From Mesostigma viride (lineage: Eukaryota > Streptophyta > Mesostigmatophyceae > Mesostigmatales > Mesostigmataceae): a DNA stretch of 64,000 bases. Position numbers and translations under genes: made by a program. The stretch is from positions 4,937,556-5,001,555 of the forward strand of contig RPFO01000080.1 in assembly GCA_009746045.1 (NCBI GenBank), given 5' to 3'. Shown piece after piece: positions 45,572 through 53,986 of this stretch. Numbering within the stretch: position 1 is the first letter of the stretch; every line of letters begins with the position of its first letter. The notes below the pieces were generated by a model. That model was not told where the DNA came from. It made no database searches and saw only the letters and a list, made by a program, of their open reading frames with translations.

Positions 45572-46404
45572 TGTTAGGGATATTATATCCACCTGGCCAC
45601 AATATATCCCAGCCTGATTTGTTTCTTGTTGGATTTATTCCATATGGACTGGGAATTTGATAGCTATGATGAGCTAGATGGAACAGGCTCAATGAGCTGA
45701 TCAATATTCATGTGCCATAGTCCTATACTTGGACATGGATGACTTGTACCCTGAGTCAGCCTAGTGGCATCACGTATTTGATTGACAAGTGGTGCTATGG
45801 CCTATTGGACAAGTGTTTGGTCCATGAGCTGACAAGTGTTGGAAGCTCATGATGACACATGTTATGACTTACATGATGACAAGTGGGTAGACTCATTGCA
45901 TGACACTTGTCACTCCAAGGAGAAGAGATGTGTCACTTTATTGATCATGTTATGTGGCACATTATTACGTAGACACTTGGCATCTAGCTATTATGCCAGC
46001 TCATTGGATCATGTCTAGAATGTTCTAGGAATGTTCTAAGAATATGCCAGGAATATTCCTGGAATATGCTGAGAATATGCTGGGAATATGCTGGGAATAT
46101 GCTAGGAATATGCTAGGATGTTTCTACAAGCTTCTGTGATGATGTCATTGCTGATGTCATCCTTCCTAGCCTAAAAGGTATAAAAGGAAACTGCCCCCTA
46201 AGGGCAGGTACCTCCATTTCACCTCCATTTAACCTCTATTGAACCTCTATTCCTAACCTCTAAATCTATGAAATAAAACTCTTTTTCTGGTCTCTCTTCC
46301 ATTGTCTTCAAGCTCAGTCTTTCATCACCTGCAAGGTGAAAGAGTAGCAAGGCCAAGCACAAGGCATTGTGTAAAACCCATTAGTTTCCTCTACTTTTCC
46401 AACA
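45572..46404 (+). repeat. copia element 3' LTR
   Basis: 833 bp, colinear with 40800-41618 apart from three small indels and a few substitutions. Confidence 0.93.
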
Positions 46405-46409
46405 AAAAG
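46405..46409. repeat. target-site duplication of copia element, right (AAAAG)
   Basis: Identical to 40795-40799. Confidence 0.95.
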
Positions 46410-46763
46410 TGAGGGTGGTAAAAACACGCCACAATGTGGTAAAAATGAGGGTGCCGGGTCGCAAAATACCACTATACAACGATGCGTGTTGGTGGCAGCG
46501 ATGGTGCGCCTAGCTCTTAAAAGTTACGTCGTTCCGCGCATTTTTGGTTGGTTTGCAACCCGGTACAGGTGCCAGCAGGCCCCGAGGTGCACCCCAACTA
46601 ACCTAGTCGGACCCCGACTAACCTACCCCAACTATTTTCCGACTAACGCGAAAATAGCCGGGGTAGATTAGTCGGGGTCCGACAAATTTCCCAAAAACGC
46701 GCCGCGCCAGGAATTTAGTCGGGGTAAATAGTCGGGGTTGGCGGTCTTCAGAAGGGGTCTATT

Positions 46764-47376
46764 AGGTCTGCAGCCCGGTCCTCGCGAACCTTTGGGATCT
46801 CCTGCGACAACCGTAGCGGTCCGTGCTGCTTGGTTGGACTACCGTAGTGGTCAAAATCACTGTGCGACAAACCTACTTTGCGACCCCAAAACTGGGTGAA
46901 ATTTATAGTTTGCGACCCAAAATGAAGGCAAAGTTTTAGGTTTGCGAGCCCATCGACTTGTTTATGGTCAGTGGCAGGTACCCAGCTTATCAATGAGTCA
47001 TCTGTCACAGATTAGTCTGATTAGTTATACTGATATAGGGCCGGGCATGGCCCTGAGTGGTCACGTGTCTAGGTATTAATGAATTAATTAATGGTTCTGA
47101 GTGGCCCGGTGCGGCCATGGCCGGGTAGGTGATGAGGCCGGCATGCACTTCATGATAGGTAATGATTTTCCAATAAACACTAAGCGTAACATTTCATTAT
47201 GCTGAGTCCTCAGCAGTCGGTCCATGATTAATTAATTAATTAATTAATTAATTAATTAATTAATTAATTAATTAATTAATTAATTAATTAATTAATTAAT
47301 TATTATAATCGCCTTGACATTATTTGCATTTTCGCTTTTCGTCTGGTTCGGCAATTCAGTTCAAGCCCCTAAGCAG
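46764..47376. other. host DNA between the Harbinger and gypsy elements
   Basis: No gene recognised. It contains a 75-bp (TTAA)n run at 47227-47301, listed separately. Confidence 0.5.
47227..47301. repeat. (ATTA)n microsatellite
   Basis: About 75 bp of perfect ATTA/TTAA repeats, the most AT-rich stretch in the window. Confidence 0.95.
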
Positions 47377-47381
47377 CCTGG
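47377..47381. repeat. target-site duplication of gypsy element, left (CCTGG)
   Basis: Identical to 63065-63069. Confidence 0.95.
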
Positions 47382-47964
47382 TGTTACGTCCCGGCCCTTT
47401 AGGTCGGACGTAACAATGGAATAAATTACTAAGGCCTTGTGGCCGTTGTACTAAGTTTTATGGACATTGACTATTGTGTGAATTGGACTAGTTATTTTGG
47501 TCCTAGGTTGCCCTTTTAGGGGCCGGTGCGGTGGCGCCGCGCCAGTTCTGAGTCTATCTGTAGTACTAGGCGTGGATCCTGTAGTTGAGGGTCGATGTCG
47601 GCCCGGATCCTACGTGGAATGATTGGCTTGGATTGGTCCAGGGAAATTGGCGTGTATCTGCGCCGCAATCAACCTAGGTTAAATTGGTCCGAGGACGAGA
47701 GTCTCGTCCTCTTGGTTTAATGAATGATACGTGCGAATACGCCTACACATTGAGCCCGGGGCAATTATCCATTTGTAATTGGTGTTGCTAGCCAATATAA
47801 GTGTGTACTAATTAGCTTGGCATCAAGCCGTGATGCCAGATATCTCACGACTCACGTCGTGAAGCGCAACCTACTTTAGGCTACCTTGAATTATTCCTAA
47901 TTCCGGCAAGAAGGGTCTTTCGCTACGTAGCTCAGGCTAGGTGTGTCTGGGCTGAGACGTAACA
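47382..47964 (+). repeat. gypsy 5' LTR
   Basis: 583 bp with TG…CA ends. The terminal TGTTACGTC and GACGTAACA form an extended inverted repeat. Confidence 0.94.
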
Positions 47965-47965
47965 C

Positions 47966-47979
47966 TGGTTATCGGAGGA
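47966..47979 (+). other. probable primer-binding site of gypsy element
   Basis: TGGTTATCGGAGGA, one base after the LTR, resembles the initiator-Met tRNA complement with an extra T. Confidence 0.6.
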
Positions 47980-48220
47980 AATGTGCTGGAAAGGTTAGCT
48001 AACTCTCGCGGAGAGGGTTAGTGAGCCAATTAGGATACCAAGGCTGAGTTTGACGTAGGTAGAGGTTCCGGAATTCAACGACTGCTGACTGGTCGGCGGC
48101 CAGCCCGTAAAGGGATTCAACGACGACCTAGCCAGCAGGCGGCCAGTCTGGGATACTCGGCGGGGCTAGCAATAGTCCTGTGGTGAGGTGCTGTAAACGA
48201 TAGCGTTCAGCTCTCCTGCT
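47980..48220 (+). other. leader with no gag
   Basis: Only about 240 bp separate the primer site from the protease active site, with stops in all frames. A gypsy Gag needs roughly 1 kb, so it has been lost, or its job is done by another ORF. Confidence 0.7.
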
Positions 48221-48223
48221 TTC

Positions 48224-50345
48224 AACGACACCGGCGCCTCCACGTCCTTCATCAACGAGGCCCTGGTGCGTCGGCTGGGCCTGCATGGTACCCCGGCCTC
48301 ACACCACGGCAGTATATGTCACCTACTCAGACGGTCGGCGACACCAATTGCCGGGCCTAGCAGACATCAAGGGTGTGCTGCAGGGCACGCCGGTGGACCT
48401 GGTGGCGACTATTGCGCCGTTGGGCGCTGCCGACATCATCATTGGAGTGGACTGGCTGGACAAGCAGGATGTGGACATCAGTGTGCGCCGACGGGTAGTT
48501 TGGTTTCCGGATGGTTCATTCTGGTGCCCAGACAGCGAGTATAGGGCACAGGCCGCGGAGGTCCATAACATTACACACGAGCGCTCGGCGGACGGGCCTC
48601 GACCAGCGTCCCAGATCCTGATGAGTAGCAAGACGCTGGCGCGCCAGCTCCGGAAGGGCAAGGAGTACGCGATGTATCGCATAGACCTGGATAGCACTCA
48701 GGCTCTGCTTAACGAGATTGGTGCCGGATTCACACCGGAGGAGCTGGCGCGGTTCAATGCCGTCCTGGAGAAGCGCACTACCCTTTTTGCGGATCGCACC
48801 CCCCAGTTCCCTCCCAATCGATCGGTGTTACATCGTGTCCAGCTCCAGGAGGGTTCCGGGCCTACCGTGTCTCCCATGTACCGCATGGGCCCAGTCGAGC
48901 TGGTGGAGCTCAAGAAGATCCTCATTTCACTGCTCGACGCTGGGCTCATTGAACCCAGCAACAGCCCCTTCTCAGCGGGCGTGCTGCTCGTTCCCAAGCC
49001 AGGAGGCAAATGGCGTCTGGTGACGGATTACCGGAAGCTGAACGCCATCACCGTCAAGTCCCGGTATCCTCTACCGCGGATCGACGACATCTTCAACCGT
49101 GTCCAGGGGGCCACGTGTTTCACCGTCATCGACTGTGCGGACGGGTTTTGGCAGCTGCGCATCGCGCCAGAAGACTGCCACAAGACCGCGTTCGCTACGC
49201 CCTTTGGTCACTATCAGTTTCGGGTGGCGGCAATGGGGCTGTGCAATTCGCCTGCGTCCTTCCAGATGCTGATGAATGACATCCTCCGTCCGGTGATGGG
49301 CACAGCCCACTTGCCGCAGGTCTCCCAGGACCTGGCGGACCCGCAGAAGGGGGCGCGCCCGCCCTGGACCTACAAGCGCACGTGCGCGCTGGCGTATCTG
49401 GACGACATCCTGGTGTACTCCAAGACGTTCGAGGAGCACCTAGAGGATGTGGACGCCGTGCTGCAGATCATGGAGGATGAGCACCTTTCGGCGCGGAAGG
49501 CCAAGGTGCGCGCAGGCCGCTGCGTGCCGTTTCTGGGCCATACCTTGTCCGCGGACGGCATCGCGACCGACCCTGAGAAGATCGAGTCCGTTCAGCAATG
49601 GCCTGTCCCTACGGACGTGAAAGAGGTGCGCAGCTTCCTGGGATTGGCTTCTTACTACCGACGGTTCATCCCGCGGTTTGCCACCATCGCCGCCCCGATC
49701 AACGCTCTTCTCAAGAAGGGTCAACCGTTCCTTTGGGCTGAGCAGTGCCAACAGGCTTTCCAGGCGCTCAAGCGCCACCTCACCACAGCGCCAGTCCTTA
49801 TCCTGCCGGATCCGGCCCTTCCTTTCGTTGTGGCCACTGACGCCAGCAAGGTGGCCATCGGGGGTGTTCTCCTGCAGGACCACGGCAAGGGCCTTCAGCC
49901 CATCGAGTACATCTCACGTACGATGATTCCGGCGGAGCGGAATTATCCAGTGCATCAGCAGGAACTCCTGGCAGTCGTCTACAGCTGCCACACGTGGCGT
50001 CATCATCTCTTGGGGGCCCAGTTTTCGGTGGCCATCAGTGAGCAGGGGGATCTCGACCCCCATCGCCTGGTGATCCACACGGACCACCGGCCGCTCACCC
50101 ACCTCCTGGTGCAGCCCAACTTGACGCCCCGCCAGGCGCGGTGGATGGAGTACCTGTCACAGTTTGCGCCGTTCAAGATCCAATATGTCAAGGGCGCGGA
50201 CAATGTGGTACCCGACGCCCTCTCGCGACGGGCGGACTATTGGTTCTACGAGGACATGGACGTGCTGCATACCACCTGTGTCCCAGTGGCCGCCCCGGGG
50301 ACCGCCTACGGTGTGGAACCACGGTCTCCCCAGGCCCGCCACTAG
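48224..50345 (+). CDS. gypsy Pol part 1: protease, reverse transcriptase, RNase H
   Basis: The aspartic protease active site NDTGASTSFINEALVRRLGL starts at about 48224 in one frame. The frame shifts by one base near 48285-48300, then runs open for 686 codons. Protease ends with ADIIIGVDWLDKQDVDI. RT motifs include KPGGKWRLVTDYRKLNAIT, the FTVIDCADGFWQLRI catalytic Asp, the AMGLCNSPASFQ motif and YLDDILVYSKT (YxDD box). RNase H shows VATDASKVAIGGVLLQD, QELLAVVYSCHTWRHHL and TDHRPLTHLL. It converts the RNA copy to DNA in cytoplasmic particles. The protease frameshift makes this copy probably defective. Confidence 0.93.
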
Positions 50346-50994
50346 CTTGTTTCATCTTGGGCACACCACCATGGATGACTTGTCACCCCTCCCGGAGGAG
50401 ACGGTTCAACCAAGCGCCCACGAGGACGTGGACACCCCCGGGGAGGGGGAGGGGTCGCATGCGCGCGTGCCCCTTAGTCATGTGGTGCCGCCCCAGGGAA
50501 TTTTTCAGCTTCAGCCGCTCGGCCCTCCCACAGTCTTCTCAGAATTCGTCAACCAGGCGGGTACGGATGCGGCAGAACCGGCTGCGGACGCATTCACAGT
50601 CACGTCGGACTTGGAGATGCTGATCAGCCGGTTCACGATCACGGAGGAAGCAGCACTCGAAGCCATCCGGGCACATCCCCAGCAGATGGGGGCCTATCCT
50701 TGCAAATTCCAGGAGGGGCGCCTGTTCGTGAGTCCCCAGCCGGAGGAATGGCGGCTGTATGTTCCTGAGCTCTGTAGGGCTGCCTTGCTTCACGAGCTCC
50801 ATGATTCTCTTCTGGGCGGACATCAGGGAAGTCACCGTCTCCTTCCCCGGGCACGTAAGCACTTCTACTGGCCAGGGATGAAGGAGTATATCGAGACGTA
50901 TGTGCGCCAGTGCCCCTCGTGTCAGATCATGAAGTCCAGGAACACGGGCTCTCAGGCCGTCCCTAAGACGCTGCCGGATCCTATGGGTCCTTGG
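50346..50994 (+). pseudogene. gypsy Pol part 2a: integrase zinc-binding domain, interrupted
   Basis: Integrase resumes in another frame, open from 50164. The HHCC motif is visible: ELHDSLLGGHQGSHRLL, then CPSCQIMK. The frame runs to GGT CCT TGG at 50994, where the second LTR element is inserted; the next codon, GAT, is at 58487. The frame change from part 1 (near 50330) is either a lesion or a programmed shift. Confidence 0.88.
50990..50994. repeat. target-site duplication of nested LTR element, left (CTTGG)
   Basis: Identical to 58482-58486. Removing the insertion and one copy restores the integrase codons GGT CCT TGG GAT exactly. Confidence 0.96.
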
Positions 50995-51372
50995 AGTTAG
51001 TCTAAGTCTCCCGCCTGTAGCCTAAGTGGACACGTGCCAGCACCGCCGGCGCCCAATTGGGTACTGGGACGGTGCTGGACTAGAGTAGTCGTGGCATGGA
51101 CACGTGGCTGTACTCAGTATGTGATGAGCCGGTACCTCAGTACCGGGACTGTAGTTGTCATGTTAGGACTGACTAGATCAGGTTGTAACTGATAGGTTAG
51201 TCCGTCCAGGATCAGTAAGTTAGTTTAACTTACGCAAAGTCTGGCCAGCCATCGTTGACGGCTGGCCAGCAGTATATGTGCCACATTATCCTAATGCCAA
51301 GGTGTCTCGTCGTTCACGCACACACACGCCATTTGGCAGTGCCCGAGCATTCCAGCTTTGTGTTGCATAACT
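50995..51372 (+). repeat. nested element 5' LTR
   Basis: 378 bp, with internal stem-loops (CCAGCACCG/CGGTGCTGG and GGCCAGCC/GGCTGGCC). Confidence 0.95.
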
Positions 51373-51479
51373 TGCATTAAAAACTCCAAAAACATACACA
51401 CAACAAGACGACGAGCGTTCGTTTTTCGCGAACAAAACAACCCATTCCATTTTTCGACCTCCAGTTTTTTTGGAAAAAA

Positions 51480-52571
51480 ATGTATAACCCCAACAGCAAC
51501 AAGGGTAAGGCTCCAATGCGCCCTAGGAGCCGGTCGAGCTCCCCGACGTCCTCATCGTCGGGGACGTCAGACTCGGAGCTTGCCGCCCAGGCAGAGATTG
51601 AGCGGGCGGCGAGGAGCTTTAACCAGTCCATGGAGGCTGATCCGACGACGTCGGACACGTCGTCGTCGGGACACTTGTCCGAGGGTTCGTACAGCAGTGC
51701 GGTGCTGCGAGTTCCCCTGTATCCGCAGGGGAGGGGGTCCACACCTGTGGTCAACAGGCCGAGGGGGCCTCCTTACGCCCCGACAGCTGCAGCGGCGGGG
51801 GTTGGACCGTCGGCACCTCCTGCAGAGGAGGAGTCCATGGAGCTGTATGGGCTCCAGCCTGGTTCCTCAGCCGAGGAGCAGGACGACGCACGCTCGCGAC
51901 AGGTGGCTGCGGATGAAGGCCTCGCTAGGGCGATGGCTGAGCGCGAGGAGCGGGAGCTTCGGCGCGCGGACACGCACGCACGTGCTCGCGCCCAGCAGAG
52001 GGCGGACGCTGAGAACGTGCGCCGGGCGTTGTTTCAGAGCAGTGAGCTGGCTTCTGGCGAGGAGCAGTTTGAGGTGATGCGTCGGGGGGACCTTGCATGT
52101 TTTAAAAGTTTGCGTCGGTCTCGTGAGCCGAAGGTACACCTAGGTGTGCATCAGGAGTCGGAGTTCTCTTTGACAGGTCCGTCGGGGGCATCTGCTGAGG
52201 ACGAGATCCTCATGACCCCAGCCATGACGGCGCGGGAGCGTGAGGCGCAGAAGCGCATGGCGACGTTCATCGCCGACAAGCAGCGTCGGCAGGCGCGGAG
52301 GGCCGCGGCAGAGGCCAAGAAGGAGCGCGAGCATGCGGAGAGGGTGAGGCAAATCGCGCTGACGGAGCGCATCAAGCTCAAAATGTCGATCACCCAGGTG
52401 CGCCGGGACCGGATGGTCCGCGAACTCAGGGTGTGGAAAAAGGCGCAGGCGATGAAGCTGCAGCATATGGCTGAGCTGGAGGCGCCTGGCAGGCCGGAGG
52501 CGCAGGAACGTACAGACGCTCGCTGGCAAGGTGGGAAGCCAATGTGGGAAGGATGGAGCAGCGCATCCTGA
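51480..52571 (+). CDS. nested element Gag-like ORF, N-terminal part
   Basis: ATG at 51480; 363 codons. An Ser-rich acidic N-terminus (SRSSSPTSSSSGTSDSE) leads to a long Arg/Glu/Ala coiled coil (ARAMAEREERELRRADTHAR, KQRRQARRAAAEAKKEREHA). There is no recognised domain; the position argues for Gag. The frame ends just as the next one opens (52544), so the two were probably one product or are joined by a frameshift. Confidence 0.65.
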   Translation: MYNPNSNKGKAPMRPRSRSSSPTSSSSGTSDSELAAQAEIERAARSFNQSMEADPTTSDTSSSGHLSEGSYSSAVLRVPLYPQGRGSTPVVNRPRGPPYAPTAAAAGVGPSAPPAEEESMELYGLQPGSSAEEQDDARSRQVAADEGLARAMAEREERELRRADTHARARAQQRADAENVRRALFQSSELASGEEQFEVMRRGDLACFKSLRRSREPKVHLGVHQESEFSLTGPSGASAEDEILMTPAMTAREREAQKRMATFIADKQRRQARRAAAEAKKEREHAERVRQIALTERIKLKMSITQVRRDRMVRELRVWKKAQAMKLQHMAELEAPGRPEAQERTDARWQGGKPMWEGWSSAS

Positions 52572-53203
52572 AGCAGCGACGACGCATGCTCAAGCATGCA
52601 CGTAAGTCAGCGGTGAGGGGACCGCTTGGTGAAGCGGTGAGAGTCGAGTTTGGCCTTGGGCCGGATGAGGATGTTTCTGCAAGCCAAATGTTTTATTATT
52701 TGTCGCAGCCTAAGAAGACCATCACCAACCGTGATGGCACTGCCGCACGCACGCGTGTTTACAGGCAGCCTGGTGAAGCCGGACCGTCTAACCTGTCCAA
52801 CAGGGAGGACCTCATTGATCAGCTTCAGCTGGCGCAAGCCATGCTGGAAGCAGATACCCCGCTGTCTCCAGGCGAGCAGGCGACGTTGGCCGACACGGTG
52901 GCCAGGCTAGTGGCATCGCTGAAGCCGGCCAAGCGAAGGGCGCAGGCAGAGGCATGCGCACCCCAGCCAAAGCGGAGGAGGGACGAGGGGGCGGATGACG
53001 GGGAGAGGGGGGAAACCAGGGCGGGGGTGGACATGGCACCCAGGAGTCTGCACCAACACGGCACGCGGGCGGGCAGCAGCAGCAGCAGCAGCAGCAACAG
53101 CAACAGCAGCAGCAGCAGCCACCAACTGCAGGAACGACAACAACCTCCAACATGGCCTTGGCTAGGCCCAGGTTTGATCCAAAAAAGAAAGAGGACAAGC
53201 TAG
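52544..53203 (+). CDS. nested element Gag-like ORF, middle part
   Basis: 220 codons including stop, overlapping the previous frame by 28 bp and the next by 52 bp. It contains a basic region (KQRRRMLKHARKSAVRG), a bipartite-like KRRAQAEACAPQPKRRR, and a Ser/Asn tract encoded by CAGCAGCAG/CAACAG repeats (53078-53120). Function is not recognised. Confidence 0.6.
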   Translation: MGRMEQRILKQRRRMLKHARKSAVRGPLGEAVRVEFGLGPDEDVSASQMFYYLSQPKKTITNRDGTAARTRVYRQPGEAGPSNLSNREDLIDQLQLAQAMLEADTPLSPGEQATLADTVARLVASLKPAKRRAQAEACAPQPKRRRDEGADDGERGETRAGVDMAPRSLHQHGTRAGSSSSSSSNSNSSSSSHQLQERQQPPTWPWLGPGLIQKRKRTS

Positions 53204-53913
53204 TGTTTCCGGGTTTGCCAGAGGGCCACACCCAGGACGAAGCTAGGGAGTGGTTGTTTAAGTTGTCACATGCATATGCTAGCGACAATGTCCGTGATTG
53301 GTTTGCCTCTCTACGTGCGTCCACACCCATCCATCAATCTGCCAAGCCTATCCAGCAGTTGGTACAATTGTACCAAAAGCGTGCCAGCAGCGGGGTAGAC
53401 GTGGCAGAAAATGTGTTGTGGGCGCAGTTCATGGTTGATCTTAGGGCACTTGTTACCACGGGGGAGCACTTAGAAGTGCTTAAGGGCTTCCAGTGGATAG
53501 AGGCCTATAAGGTCAATAAGCGTGACTATGTGAGTGACAACAAAAAATATGTCATGTACATAGAGGGAGATGAGGAGCTGAAGAAGCTCAATGCCAAGTA
53601 CCTAGTACACCTATGGCTACAAAAGGCAGAACTGGACCCCACCACCCTGTCAGTAATCCTGGCAGGTCTAAAGGATAAGTGGGAGGACTTTAGGAAGGCA
53701 ATGGCCTATGTGCAGCAATGCCTAGAGCCGTTTGCTGCTGCAGCCAAGGAGGGAAAGGTGAAGCAGGTAAAGGGGGAGGAAGCCTCAGGTACGGGGCTCT
53801 CCAAGAAGCAGATGCAGTCGCTGGTAGCCCAGGTAAAGGCGGTAATGGGGGGGATAAAAACAAAAACAACAAAAGTGGGGGAGGTGGAAACAAGGGGGGG
53901 GAAAGAACAATAA
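53152..53913 (+). CDS. nested element Gag core
   Basis: 253 codons. The residues FPGLPEGHTQDEAREWLFKL, VAENVLWAQFMVDLRALVTT and LSVILAGLKDKWEDFRKAMA are consistent with a capsid-like helical Gag. The frame is lost in G-runs near 53847 and 53896. The next frame continues with a Gly/Asn/Lys-rich linker into a zinc knuckle. Confidence 0.7.
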   Translation: MALARPRFDPKKKEDKLVFPGLPEGHTQDEAREWLFKLSHAYASDNVRDWFASLRASTPIHQSAKPIQQLVQLYQKRASSGVDVAENVLWAQFMVDLRALVTTGEHLEVLKGFQWIEAYKVNKRDYVSDNKKYVMYIEGDEELKKLNAKYLVHLWLQKAELDPTTLSVILAGLKDKWEDFRKAMAYVQQCLEPFAAAAKEGKVKQVKGEEASGTGLSKKQMQSLVAQVKAVMGGIKTKTTKVGEVETRGGKEQ

Positions 53914-53986
53914 CAATAAAAACAGAAAACAAAGTGGGGGAGCTAGCAAGCCAGGGGGTGCTAAGCCAGCAGGGGGGGACAAGAGG

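Larger units (their letters stand above)
40800..46404 (+). mobile_element. copia-type LTR retrotransposon, non-autonomous
   Basis: 5605 bp with a perfect 5-bp duplication AAAAG. LTRs at 40800-41618 (819 bp) and 45572-46404 (833 bp) start TGTTAGG and end CCAACA. They differ by three small indels (+7, -4, +11), the last being an 11-bp unit within a GAATATGCT repeat. The primer-binding site TGGTATCGGAGG (41619-41630) resembles the initiator-Met tRNA complement. A polypurine tract AAGGGGGG ends at 45571. The interior encodes Gag and a protease-like segment only. Confidence 0.93.
35569..46760. mobile_element. PIF/Harbinger DNA transposon, split by a copia-type LTR element
   Basis: The 14-bp TIR AGACCCCTTCTGAA occurs at 35569-35582 and inverted at 46747-46760, with ATT on both outer sides (35566-35568, 46761-46763); the family usually duplicates a 3-bp TWA. 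Subterminal ACCCCGACTA repeats occupy both ends. It encodes the two proteins typical of the superfamily: a Myb/SANT-like protein (plus) and a DDE transposase (minus), convergent, with a 2.3-kb palindrome between them. Without the copia insertion (40800-46404 plus one target copy) it is about 5.58 kb. The insertion lies about 160 bp upstream of the transposase start and has probably removed its promoter. Confidence 0.9.
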
